Assembly: GCA_015069605.1 (NCBI GenBank)
Contig: SVII01000001.1
Coordinates: forward strand, 91,403-155,402
Length of the DNA: 64,000 nucleotides
Source of the DNA: Clostridiales bacterium
Lineage (GTDB): Bacteria; Bacillota; Clostridia; Christensenellales; Borkfalkiaceae
Direction: 5' to 3'
Of this stretch, positions 8,479 through 16,802 are shown one piece after another. Under the pieces are notes generated by a model. That model was not told where the DNA came from. It saw only the letters and a list, made by a program, of their open reading frames with translations, and made no database searches. Both the position numbers and the translations under genes were made by a program. Numbering within the stretch: position 1 is the stretch's first letter; the number at the start of each line of letters is the position of its first letter.

Positions 8479-9915
8479 TCAGAATTTGATGTTGCCTTGT
8501 TTTAACCTTCTTAAACGTTTCTCTTTATCCCGCTGAATTTCCGATTTTGCGCCACTGCCAAGCGAGCCTTTCGGTCTTGTCATTAAATAATACCGCATCT
8601 CATCCAAACTGTGATCATCCGCCTTTCGCGGCGCGTCGCCGCTGCCCCAATAATATCCTTTCAACTCCCGAATTAGGTTTACACAACTTTTGAAAATGTA
8701 AATATTCGGCAAACCGTTTTTTTGGTTTAAGTAACTCTTGACTCGCGATATACCCGAAAACAAATCCTTTTCCACGTCGGGATTGACCAAAATCCCCCGT
8801 TCGTAAAACAACTCCACAACACTCTTCACACCCGAAAGTGTCCGCTGCTTCGCCGCGCTGTCAATCAAAGCGCAAATCCTTCCCCTCGAATCCGTTTTCC
8901 AACGCAACCTCTCGCAAATCCGCTTAATTGCGTCCGCATGGTAATCAATGTCCCTTCCTGCCTCAAAGTGTTCATAGACCACGTACACGTTATCGTCAAA
9001 ATCCACCGCGTACCAATGCGCCGACAAGGGATTGTTCAGTCCTGGGTCAATGGAAATGGTATCCTGCCATTCCATAGGTACGTCAAACGGCTCAATCACG
9101 TGTATTCCCTCGTCAAATTCCGGATATACCAACCCCTCTGCCGCCGACGCAAACCTACCGTATCGCCGAGCCTGCAACGTCCGCTCGTCCATACTGCCCT
9201 CCAAGAGCAAAATTTCCTTTTCGTCCAGATAGGGATTATCACTCCATTCCACGAACTCATACCACACTTCAGGGTCATTCCGTCTATTGATAAAAATCTC
9301 GTTATACACAAACGTCAACCCTTTCAGCGGCGTCATCGTTCCAAACACGTCTCCGCGCCTATCCATAACACGCATACGGCATTCCCGATAAATATCCTCA
9401 GGCGGTTCTTCGTCAAACCACACAAAATCCAACGACGCGCCCTGAAATTTTTCTCGCCCTTGATCGCAACTTTTAAATCCAATCACCGAGCTCCCACCCA
9501 AAGCATTTTTCACACGGATAAAATCAATAATCCCGCTTTCAGGAGAATCCTTTCTACCGCTGAGCATCACAATTTCCTCAATCCAATCCCGACGTAAATA
9601 CCGCAAAATCTTCTTTTGTGCCACGTCGCGCTGTACCTGCAAGGATAGCGATACCACCCAGCCACACACGTCTTGCCGATTTTCACGGTACGGATGAATC
9701 CCACGAGCCATATACACACACTCCACCGCGCCGCATTCCGTTTTCCCCGAACGGTTTCCGCCGAATACCCAACGGTTACGCTTTGGACATTTATGAAACG
9801 CCAACTGTTTTTCGTGTTTGACTTCGCCCGTGTTGTACGCCGCCAAATGATCGTTTTCTCTTCTACGCCGCAGTTCCGTTTCGATTTTATATAACTTTTC
9901 TACAATTTCTCTCAT
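8479..9915 (-). CDS. terL: Phage terminase large subunit
   Basis: 478 aa. ATPase and nuclease that drives DNA packaging through the portal. Walker A is at residues 52-59 (GGNRSGKT), Walker B in the segment LDFVWFDEEPPED, and the RNase H-like nuclease domain starts at SIDPGLNNPL with a later acidic site in DDHSLDEMRYY. All catalytic positions I can check are intact, so the gene is not obviously decayed. It is the first gene of the cassette on the minus strand. The ribosome site before the ATG at 9915 is weak and distant (GGGAG, about 13 nt). The C-terminus is basic. Confidence 0.85.
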   Translation of the reverse strand: MREIVEKLYKIETELRRRRENDHLAAYNTGEVKHEKQLAFHKCPKRNRWVFGGNRSGKTECGAVECVYMARGIHPYRENRQDVCGWVVSLSLQVQRDVAQKKILRYLRRDWIEEIVMLSGRKDSPESGIIDFIRVKNALGGSSVIGFKSCDQGREKFQGASLDFVWFDEEPPEDIYRECRMRVMDRRGDVFGTMTPLKGLTFVYNEIFINRRNDPEVWYEFVEWSDNPYLDEKEILLLEGSMDERTLQARRYGRFASAAEGLVYPEFDEGIHVIEPFDVPMEWQDTISIDPGLNNPLSAHWYAVDFDDNVYVVYEHFEAGRDIDYHADAIKRICERLRWKTDSRGRICALIDSAAKQRTLSGVKSVVELFYERGILVNPDVEKDLFSGISRVKSYLNQKNGLPNIYIFKSCVNLIRELKGYYWGSGDAPRKADDHSLDEMRYYLMTRPKGSLGSGAKSEIQRDKEKRLRRLKQGNIKF

Positions 9916-10074
9916 AAAATTTTAAAATCTCCCACAACACGTCCCCACAACTTCTTTATAATAGCTTATGTCGCTTTCATCAGCGCCCGCCGTTGCCAAA
10001 TGCAACAACACACAACGAATACCACAAAAAACTTAGGCAACCACCTTTGACCTCTTTTCTTAAAGAATTACGCT

Positions 10075-10827
10075 ATGAAAAATTTCAAACTCACTCTTTT
10101 TACGTTTATACAAATCCTATTACTGTTGCTTTTGTGCGCACGCCCAACCGCTCTTTCCAACGCTTTCGACGTTCGATTTGCGCTCGCGGACACTGTTACC
10201 GCACAACCGACCGCAGGTTCGTACGCCTGTATTCTTTCGGATACGACGTATTTCTATTCCGCGCCCGATCTTCGTCGCGGCGTGTTCGTCCTACCCAAAA
10301 CCTACTACGTCAAACTGCTTTCCTACGACAGCGATTTTTGCAAGATCGAATACCTCTACGACGATAACGATTGCCGTAAACTCATCGGCTACGCCCAAAC
10401 GGATAAACTCACGTTCGTGGATTATATCCCAAACCGCCCGTACTTGTACTACCTTTTCGACGTACAATATTACATAGACGATACCGCACCGAGCGACTCT
10501 TCCTTTTTAAACCAGCTCACCGTCACCTGCGTGTATTACGGCGATTATAAAATCGGTTCAGAAACCTATTGTTACGTTTTGCGCGGCGAGTCTTTCGGCT
10601 ATATTCCAAAACCCTCAACCCTTATCTACGAAGAAAACACGGAATACGCCGACCGTTTCCTATCCACCCTTCCCGACACGCCCACGCAATCCACGCCTTT
10701 AGAAGAAGAAAAAAGTTCCTCTCCTGCGCAGATTGCCATTCTCATTACGCTGTGCCTGCTTGTCCCCATTCTCGCCGCGCTCATCTTAAAACCGCCCCAC
10801 CGTCCCCCTTACGAAACCAACGAATAG
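10075..10827 (+). CDS. Exported membrane-anchored protein with SH3-like segments
   Basis: 250 aa. Signal sequence at residues 1-35 (long Leu run), an extracytoplasmic part of about 170 residues containing two segments that resemble SH3-type cell-wall modules (TYFYSAPDLRRGVFVLP and the following KLLSYDSDFCKIEY; later TCVYYGDYKIGSETYCY), a Ser/Thr/Pro linker, a C-terminal membrane helix (IAILITLCLLVPILAALIL) and a short cytosolic tail. It converges end to end with the 171-aa gene, stop codons 1 nt apart. The architecture echoes the C-terminus of the 818-aa protein at 11686. Function unknown; cell-envelope location inferred. Ribosome site weak. Confidence 0.6.
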   Translation: MKNFKLTLFTFIQILLLLLLCARPTALSNAFDVRFALADTVTAQPTAGSYACILSDTTYFYSAPDLRRGVFVLPKTYYVKLLSYDSDFCKIEYLYDDNDCRKLIGYAQTDKLTFVDYIPNRPYLYYLFDVQYYIDDTAPSDSSFLNQLTVTCVYYGDYKIGSETYCYVLRGESFGYIPKPSTLIYEENTEYADRFLSTLPDTPTQSTPLEEEKSSSPAQIAILITLCLLVPILAALILKPPHRPPYETNE

Positions 10828-10828
10828 C

Positions 10829-11344
10829 TCAGCGTATCCAACGCCGCTCGTCCTGCGACACCTTTCGATCCTTCCCCTCGTGAACAAACGTATGTATCTT
10901 TGCAAAAATCTCCAAAGTGGCGTAATCACGTAAATAGATATCCTCAGTAATCCCCGCGCTTTTCAGCATAGCCCCTACTTTTTCGGACAATCGTTGCTGA
11001 CGTCGAAAATACGCACGCTCTCCTCTCGCGGAATCCACCAAAGGATTTTTCTCCGAAGTAAACCGAAATTTCTTAATCTTTCGCTTTTTTCCAAAATATC
11101 GAATGGAAACCAACGTCCTCTCCACGTCGTCCAACCTTGCCAATACCTCTTCAATTTTCCCTTTCAGCCATTCCAGCTTTCGTTTACGGAGAATTTCCTC
11201 CGCCAGATATTCCGCCAACTTTTCCGTCGAAAGCGAACTGTCATACGATAACAACGCCTTATTTTTAATATGTTCCGCGTAATCCTCGCCAACCGTTTTC
11301 AACATCGGATACGCATACAGCACCACTTTTGTATAATTCTCCAA
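10829..11344 (-). CDS. Sigma-region-4-like or ArpU-like putative transcription regulator
   Basis: 171 aa, helical and basic, no membrane part. The pattern of a long helical N-terminus, then LDDVERTLVSIRYFG (similar to the LxxxERxVIxLRYF start of sigma-70 region 4) and basic segments, suggests a phage-type late regulator of the ArpU/DUF1492 kind; this is an inference, not a clear hit. The start is TTG at 11344 behind a canonical GGAGGTGA. A LexA-type box lies about 110 bp upstream. By position it could control the capsid cassette, though the opposing gene at 10075 lies between. Confidence 0.45.
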   Translation of the reverse strand: MENYTKVVLYAYPMLKTVGEDYAEHIKNKALLSYDSSLSTEKLAEYLAEEILRKRKLEWLKGKIEEVLARLDDVERTLVSIRYFGKKRKIKKFRFTSEKNPLVDSARGERAYFRRQQRLSEKVGAMLKSAGITEDIYLRDYATLEIFAKIHTFVHEGKDRKVSQDERRWIR

Positions 11345-11452
11345 AAAAACTCACCTCCCGATCGCCACACTGCTTGCCGAAGCGACGCGCTTATTATTAC
11401 ATTAGCTCCCATTTTTTGCAAGAGATTTATGCCAACTTTTTGTGAAAATACA

Positions 11453-11466
11453 CGAACATTTGTTCG
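11453..11466. promoter_or_regulatory. LexA (SOS)-type box
   Basis: CGAACATTTGTTCG is a near-perfect palindrome matching the Gram-positive SOS consensus CGAAC-N4-GTTCG, with one central base off the RNRY preference. It sits upstream of the -35 of the 171-aa gene's candidate promoter, not overlapping it as LexA sites usually do, so function is uncertain. Confidence 0.5.
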
Positions 11467-11648
11467 CTTTTTATATGTTTTTATGTTTTAATTATGACAT
11501 ATGTATGCCTATATAAAAACAATCGACAAAAATCGACTTTTTTCGCATTTTTGAGCCAAAAAATACATATAGGCTTGACGTAGTCAAGCCGCGTTCAAAA
11601 AGAGAAGAAAAACCTTTTCAAGTCAAGCGAAAAATTTCACCGAAAACA

Positions 11649-11677
11649 TTGCTTTTTTCTTAAAAAGGTGTTATAAT
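11649..11677 (+). promoter_or_regulatory. Promoter of the 818-aa gene, near-leaderless
   Basis: TTGCTT (11649-11654), 17-bp spacer, TATAAT (11672-11677). The expected start of transcription, about 11684, is only 2 nt before the ATG at 11686, and no Shine-Dalgarno sequence is present. Confidence 0.65.
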
Positions 11678-11685
11678 AAAAACGT

Positions 11686-14142
11686 ATGAGAAAAATTGCG
11701 AGAACAATTTTATTCCTTTGTCTTGCCACCGCGTTCGTTATGCCGAAAAGCGCGGGTTTTTGCGTACAAGAAAAAAACGCCCAAGCGGACGGCGCAAAAC
11801 ATTCTTTCACGGCGCAAACGGACAATGAAAAAACGGAACTTGTTTCCCCCTCGTCCTATCGTCAGTATTTGTCGTTGAACGATCCGTCTGACGTAGCGGT
11901 TTCAGAGGATTACACGGCAATCGCAGACGGAAACATAATCTACGTATATGACGAAGCGGAAGAAACGTATTTGCAATACGAACACGACAAAAACGCCGAA
12001 AGTTCGTATAACAAAGTGACAAAATTGCAATTCGACGCCACGGGAAATTTGTATTTCCTCGACGCATCCACGCATTTGTACGTACTCGATCCCACTACTG
12101 TGGACGAAGACGGTGAGGCTGCGGACACACAATTTACTTGCAGTACGTTTGCTATTCATGACGAAACGTTGTATTTCACCAACGTCACAACGCAAACTCC
12201 GCTTTCCAAAGTCGCCCTCTCCTCTCCCGACATCAGCAAAGCAACGACGCTGGTGGATAAATTATCTTCCAAACCGACGATTACGTTTTGGGAAGACGAG
12301 CTGTACTATACGGACGGCGGAAAATATTTGAATAAAATCAATCCCTATGACGAAAAGCCCACACCCGTATTTCTCGCGGCATTCCCTGCCGAAATCGTGT
12401 CTATGACTATGTACGGCGGCAGCTTTTTCGCCTCGGATATCGACGGCAACTTTTTCGCTTATAATTTATCCGAATTGACGGAAACGGCGTCGGCGGACAA
12501 ACTCATCCCCACGCATTTTTCCTCAGGCGGATATTCTTCCCTTTCCAAGTTCGGAAACGAAATCTATGCCGTAAAAAATCATACGATTAAACAATACTCT
12601 ATCGACGCCGTAGCTTTTACCGATTTTGAAATCGGCAACGCGTCGGATGCCATCAACCGTTTAGACGGAGCGACGGACGTTTGCCTTTCAGGGCATAAAC
12701 TGTTTATTGCAGATGAAAACAACGCTCGAATTTCTGTGTACGACACCACTACGCAAACGTTTGATGCGCCCATTTCCACAACCATGTCCCCTGCGTTTAT
12801 GACCTCGGACGGTGCAACGTTGCTTTTGGGTAACGAAGCCGCCGTCGCTTTATACGACCTGTCCGCAGAAAATTACGGCAACGAACTGTTGACGGAAAAA
12901 CATTTCAGCGGCGACGTGGCAGGCGCGGCTTGCGTGTACGGAACGTATTATATCCTCACCGAGCGCGGCTATTTTTATCAACTGACAAACGCCGAGGGAA
13001 CGAGTGAATGGACGATTACGCAAACGCAAAAATCCTTGACGAAAACTCCTCGGTTATTGACGTCAGATGCTTACGGGAATTTGTACGTAGCGTTCGATAA
13101 CAACTCCGTATTTTGTTACAGCGAAGAAGAATTTATGATGCCTGCGGCAACGGGAAAGGAAATTTTAGAAACTCTGCCCGCGCAAACAAAAAAATTGGCG
13201 GTAGATTACCGCGGTAATTTGTACGCATTTGCGGAAAACGCTTTGCATAAATTCACAAAAGCCGAAAACGGCGACCACGTAGAAAATACAAGCTATTCTT
13301 TGGACGGCGAATACGTGTACCAAACGCAAGCGATTGCAAAATCTTTCGCTTTCGGCATCGAAGAAAACGCAACCTACGTGTTATACGAAGGCAATTATTT
13401 AATCAAGAGCGCAGCGCTTGAGCTTCCCACAGTAAAAAACATCCCTGTCAACAGCGCAGACGAATACATTTTCAGCGCGGAAAGCGCGGAATTTTCCGTT
13501 GTCAAAACCAAGCCCAACGCTCTGATTGTGGAATTTGACATCAACGCCTTGCAGGGCGCAACCGAATTCCCTTATCTCGCTTTTGAACGTAGTGAAACGC
13601 CGAAAACGGCTTTGCAGATTGGACAAACGGACGAATACAACATTCTCGCCGTGTTTGACGAAACGAAGAAACAATACTCCACCTATCTTGTCGAAACGGA
13701 GTATTGTGAAAGCTATCCTGATGAAGAATACCGCACGCAGTACGCGGAAGAAAATCGCGTAGCGGCGTATCTTATTAACGATATTCCCTTGTACAAATTC
13801 CCCTATTTAACTTCCCTTTTGACCGTTTGCAATATGCCGCGCGGAACGGAAGTGACGTTGCTTGGAGAGATTGATAAACTTGACCACGCCTATTATCAAG
13901 TCGCCTATACAGACGAGAATGGGGAAATCAAAACGGGGTACATTCCCAAAGTCTATGTAACGCTTTTCAACGGCGAACCGCAACCCGAAACCATTGTTTT
14001 GGGTGAAACGGAAAGCGACCACGATGCCTTGTGGCGTTGTGCATATATTTTACTTGGGTTAGGCGCAATTTGTATTTTAGTCGATTATCTATTGCTTCGA
14101 AAACCCAAAAACGACGACGATAACAACGCCCCCACCGCTTAA
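11686..14142 (+). CDS. Large exported protein, beta-propeller-like with C-terminal SH3-like domain and membrane anchor
   Basis: 818 aa. Signal peptide at about 1-25, then some 600 residues of repeated blade-like segments of the NHL/WD type (DVAVSEDYTAIADGNIIYVYD, KLQFDATGNLYFLD, LTSDAYGNLYVAFD, LAVDYRGNLYAFA), a beta-rich segment, a C-terminal SH3-like part (LLTVCNMPRGTEVTLLGEI to TGYIPKVYV) and a final transmembrane helix (CAYILLGLGAICILVDYLLL) with a Lys/Asp-rich tail. It is thus displayed on the outer face of the membrane. A ligand cannot be named. The C-terminal layout matches the 250-aa protein at 10075. The promoter leaves almost no 5' UTR, so translation is probably leaderless. Confidence 0.65.
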   Translation: MRKIARTILFLCLATAFVMPKSAGFCVQEKNAQADGAKHSFTAQTDNEKTELVSPSSYRQYLSLNDPSDVAVSEDYTAIADGNIIYVYDEAEETYLQYEHDKNAESSYNKVTKLQFDATGNLYFLDASTHLYVLDPTTVDEDGEAADTQFTCSTFAIHDETLYFTNVTTQTPLSKVALSSPDISKATTLVDKLSSKPTITFWEDELYYTDGGKYLNKINPYDEKPTPVFLAAFPAEIVSMTMYGGSFFASDIDGNFFAYNLSELTETASADKLIPTHFSSGGYSSLSKFGNEIYAVKNHTIKQYSIDAVAFTDFEIGNASDAINRLDGATDVCLSGHKLFIADENNARISVYDTTTQTFDAPISTTMSPAFMTSDGATLLLGNEAAVALYDLSAENYGNELLTEKHFSGDVAGAACVYGTYYILTERGYFYQLTNAEGTSEWTITQTQKSLTKTPRLLTSDAYGNLYVAFDNNSVFCYSEEEFMMPAATGKEILETLPAQTKKLAVDYRGNLYAFAENALHKFTKAENGDHVENTSYSLDGEYVYQTQAIAKSFAFGIEENATYVLYEGNYLIKSAALELPTVKNIPVNSADEYIFSAESAEFSVVKTKPNALIVEFDINALQGATEFPYLAFERSETPKTALQIGQTDEYNILAVFDETKKQYSTYLVETEYCESYPDEEYRTQYAEENRVAAYLINDIPLYKFPYLTSLLTVCNMPRGTEVTLLGEIDKLDHAYYQVAYTDENGEIKTGYIPKVYVTLFNGEPQPETIVLGETESDHDALWRCAYILLGLGAICILVDYLLLRKPKNDDDNNAPTA

Positions 14143-14187
14143 AATATGCGTTGGGCGTAACCGTCCATGAAGAAAAACGATAAAATG

Positions 14188-14363
14188 AAAGGAGGAACGA
14201 TTGTATGTCTGATTATCACCCAAGCGTAGACCCGCTAAGTCGGATGTTTGTCACCGACCGTTCTTCCCACGCTTTTTTCACGGAAGAATGATCGTTGCTT
14301 GATCCCACCTTCGAGGATACGCTACCCTTAAATTTTTTTCTATTTATAAAATTTCGGAGGTAG
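14188..14363 (+). promoter_or_regulatory. mgtE leader with competing pairings
   Basis: Besides the leader ORF hairpins, CTACC (14322-14326) can pair with GGTAG in the mgtE ribosome site (14359-14363). I could not find the conserved cores of the M-box (ykoK) or yybP-ykoY riboswitches. Confidence 0.4.
14205..14291 (+). CDS. 28-aa leader peptide ORF upstream of mgtE
   Basis: ATG at 14205 with a perfect AAAGGAGG 9 nt upstream, 28 codons, TGA at 14289-14291, ending 78 nt before mgtE. The peptide has two His/Asp-Pro pairs (HP, DP) and an acidic end (TEE). A hairpin TTCTTCC/GGAAGAA (14261-14288) overlaps its last codons, and AACGAT beside its ribosome site (14196-14201) is complementary to ATCGTT right at its stop (14291-14296). 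Known mgtA leaders in enterobacteria use acidic/proline-containing peptides to sense magnesium; a similar role here is inferred, not shown. Confidence 0.55.
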   Translation: MSDYHPSVDPLSRMFVTDRSSHAFFTEE

Positions 14364-14369
14364 AGTATT

Positions 14370-16049
14370 ATGGAAAAAGAACTCTTGGACCTATTAACAA
14401 TTGAAAATTACGAAGAAGCGGCCGCGATCGCGAATAAACTTACGCCCGAAGAACTTTCCAAAGTCTTAAAAGAAACGGACGAAAAGCATTTGGCGGCGTT
14501 TAGTGCCGCAATCGATAGCGACCTGCTAGCCGAAGCGTTGGTCATTTTGGATGCTTCCGTGCAGGAAAAAATTATTGTCGGCTTACACGACGACGAACTG
14601 GAAAAAGTCATGGACGAATTGTCCGTTGACGAAACAGTAGAACTCATTGAAGACCTACCGCAGGAAATCGTGCACCGTCTTGCAGAAAGCGAAGAAATCG
14701 TGAAATTGTTACAAGAACGCAATTTCTCGGTATTAAAGCCCCTGCTTGCCTCTATGAACGCCACCGACCTTGCGGAAGTTTTTGAAAGCATAGAAAACGA
14801 TGCCGAACTTTTGTTAATGTTCCGCATCATGCCCAAAGATCTCGCCGCGGAAACGTTTGTGGAAATGGACAGCGACGTCAAAGAACGTTTGATTGCAAAG
14901 CTCAACGACCGCGAATTAAAAGCGGTCATGGACGAACTCTTCCTCGACGATACTGTTGACCTCGTCGAAGAAATGCCCGCCAGCGTTGTCAAGCGTGTGC
15001 TTGCACAAAGCGACAGAGAAACACGCGCTTATATCAATGAAATTTTAAAATATCCAAAAGATAGCGCCGGCAGTATTATGACGATTGAATTCGTTGCCTT
15101 ACACCCGTCCATGACAGTGGACGACGCCTTTGAGCGTATTCGTAAAACGGCAATCGACAAGGAAACCATCTACACCTGCTACGTCACCGACGCCGCGAAA
15201 AAGTTGTTGGGGCTTGTCACGGCGAAAGATTTGATGCTGGCGAAAAAGGATGCAACGATCGAAGAGATCATGAACGAAAACGTCATTTACGCTTTCACCG
15301 AAGAAGACAAAGAAGACGTCGCGAGAAAAATTACCGATTACGGCTTCCTTGCTCTTCCCATTGTAGATAGAGAATTGCGGCTTGTCGGTATCGTTACCGT
15401 TGACGACGCAATCGACGTCTTGCAGGAAGAAAACACTGAAGACATCGCGAAGATGGCGGCTGTCACCCCCACCGACAAACCGTATTTGAAAACGAATATT
15501 TGGCGTATTTGTTTAAACCGTTTGCCTTGGCTGTTGTTGCTATTGCTCTCCTCCACGTTTACAGGTCTAATCATCTCTGGCAACGAAGCCACCTTAAATA
15601 TGCCCGTATATGGGATTATTTTAACGGCTTGTATGCCCATGTTGATGGGTACGGGCGGTAACGCAGGTTCGCAGGCGTCCGCTATGGTCATTCGCGGTAT
15701 CGCCTTGAAAGAAGTGGAATTTTCCGACCTTGGAAAGGTCGTTTGGAAAGAAATCCGTGTATCCTTACTCCTCGGCGCTATTTTGTCAGTCGCTTGTTTT
15801 GTAAAACTGCTTGCCATTGATAAACTGTACGCAGTCGAAAACGGTATGTTGGTCGCGCTCGTCATTTGTCTTTCCATGTTCGCGACCGTGCTTTTAGCCA
15901 AACTCATCGGTGCAATGTTGCCCTTGCTTGCTAAAAAATGTCGCCTCGACCCCGCCGTCGTCGCCTCCCCTTTTATTACGACGATCGTGGACGTCCTGTC
16001 TTTGACCATTTATTGCGCGGTAGCGGTAGCTCTGCTTGGCACATTGTAA
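14370..16049 (+). CDS. mgtE: Magnesium transporter MgtE with duplicated N domain
   Basis: Mg2+ channel/transporter of the inner membrane. 559 aa against about 450 for typical MgtE. The extra length comes from two copies of the superhelical N domain: DDELEKVMDELSVDETVELI (about 74-93) and DRELKAVMDELFLDDTVDLV (about 180-199) are clearly duplicated. A canonical YPKDSAGSIMT linker follows, then two CBS domains (about 240-365) and five membrane helices (380-559) with the selectivity segment PMLMGTGGNAGSQAS. In known MgtE the N and CBS domains bind Mg2+ and close the pore. A GGAGGT site precedes the ATG; expression may be coupled to the leader ORF. Confidence 0.93.
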   Translation: MEKELLDLLTIENYEEAAAIANKLTPEELSKVLKETDEKHLAAFSAAIDSDLLAEALVILDASVQEKIIVGLHDDELEKVMDELSVDETVELIEDLPQEIVHRLAESEEIVKLLQERNFSVLKPLLASMNATDLAEVFESIENDAELLLMFRIMPKDLAAETFVEMDSDVKERLIAKLNDRELKAVMDELFLDDTVDLVEEMPASVVKRVLAQSDRETRAYINEILKYPKDSAGSIMTIEFVALHPSMTVDDAFERIRKTAIDKETIYTCYVTDAAKKLLGLVTAKDLMLAKKDATIEEIMNENVIYAFTEEDKEDVARKITDYGFLALPIVDRELRLVGIVTVDDAIDVLQEENTEDIAKMAAVTPTDKPYLKTNIWRICLNRLPWLLLLLLSSTFTGLIISGNEATLNMPVYGIILTACMPMLMGTGGNAGSQASAMVIRGIALKEVEFSDLGKVVWKEIRVSLLLGAILSVACFVKLLAIDKLYAVENGMLVALVICLSMFATVLLAKLIGAMLPLLAKKCRLDPAVVASPFITTIVDVLSLTIYCAVAVALLGTL

Positions 16050-16070
16050 CGTTTTATTATTTTGTATAGA

Positions 16071-16110
16071 AAAACGGACTTGGAATCTCTCCAAGCCCGT
16101 TTTATTTTTT
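16071..16110. terminator. Terminator shared by mgtE and gph
   Basis: A stem of AAAACGG and CTTGG paired with CCAAG and CCGTTTT (one mismatch) around AATCTCT, followed by TTTATTTTTT. T-runs on both sides make it bidirectional between convergent genes. Confidence 0.8.
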
Positions 16111-16120
16111 ATGTTGCTAT

Positions 16121-16771
16121 TTATATCACGCCGCAAACAGAAAGCAATTCCAGTGGCTCATCCGCAAACGTTGTTCCGCCGTTTTGCAATAAAAAGTCTT
16201 TATCCTTAAAGCCCCAAGTAACCGAAATACAAGGGATGCCGGCGTTTTGCGCCGTTTGAATATCCACCTCGGAATCCCCCACGTACACCGTAGTTTCTTT
16301 GCTTACGCCAAGTTCTTTCATCACCGCAAACAACGCGTCGGGCGCAGGTTTTTTGCGAATCCCCGCCTCCTCGTTTTCCCCAACTGCCGCCATCAACAAA
16401 TCCCCAAAATACGTTTCGGCAAGCGTTTTCACAGCAAAATCCGCCTTATTGGAAAGTACCGCAGTTTTTATTCCTTTTTCACGCAACACCTGCAACAACG
16501 CCATCACCCCTTCGTAGGGTTGCGTCTTGTCCGCACAATGCACTCCGTAATATGTCTTAAACTCTTTTAACACCAGTGCAAAGTCGTCCGTTTTACCGCC
16601 CAAAGCGCGTTCCATTAGCTTTACAATACCGTTCCCGATAAAGCTACGCACGTCCTCTCTCGTCCGTGTTTTATAGCCATATTTTTCAAGCGCCGCGTTA
16701 ACTGCGTCCGTCAAATCATCCAGCGTATCCAGCAACGTTCCGTCTAAATCAAATATAATCGCCTCGTACAT
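16121..16771 (-). CDS. gph: Phosphoglycolate phosphatase-like HAD hydrolase
   Basis: 216 aa, HAD superfamily, subfamily I with alpha-helical cap. Motif I is FDLDGTLLDT (nucleophile Asp in DLD), motif II LSNKAD, motif III Lys within IRKKPAPDALF, motif IV VGDSEVDIQTA. This set is typical of Gph/PpaX-type enzymes that dephosphorylate 2-phosphoglycolate or pyrophosphate; the substrate cannot be fixed from sequence. It is the last gene of the radC-kinase-regulator operon. Confidence 0.8.
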   Translation of the reverse strand: MYEAIIFDLDGTLLDTLDDLTDAVNAALEKYGYKTRTREDVRSFIGNGIVKLMERALGGKTDDFALVLKEFKTYYGVHCADKTQPYEGVMALLQVLREKGIKTAVLSNKADFAVKTLAETYFGDLLMAAVGENEEAGIRKKPAPDALFAVMKELGVSKETTVYVGDSEVDIQTAQNAGIPCISVTWGFKDKDFLLQNGGTTFADEPLELLSVCGVI

Positions 16772-16802
16772 GGTATGCTCTTTCTCCTTTTTTGCGTGAT
16801 TT

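Larger units (their letters stand above)
11345..11685. other. 341-bp AT-rich divergent intergenic region
   Basis: No gene seen. It holds a candidate minus-strand promoter for the 171-aa gene (TTGCAA 11421-11416, 16 bp, TAATAA 11399-11394), a LexA-type box (11453-11466), a short hairpin GGCTTGAC/GTCAAGCC (11572-11590), and the plus-strand promoter at 11649-11677. Confidence 0.5.
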
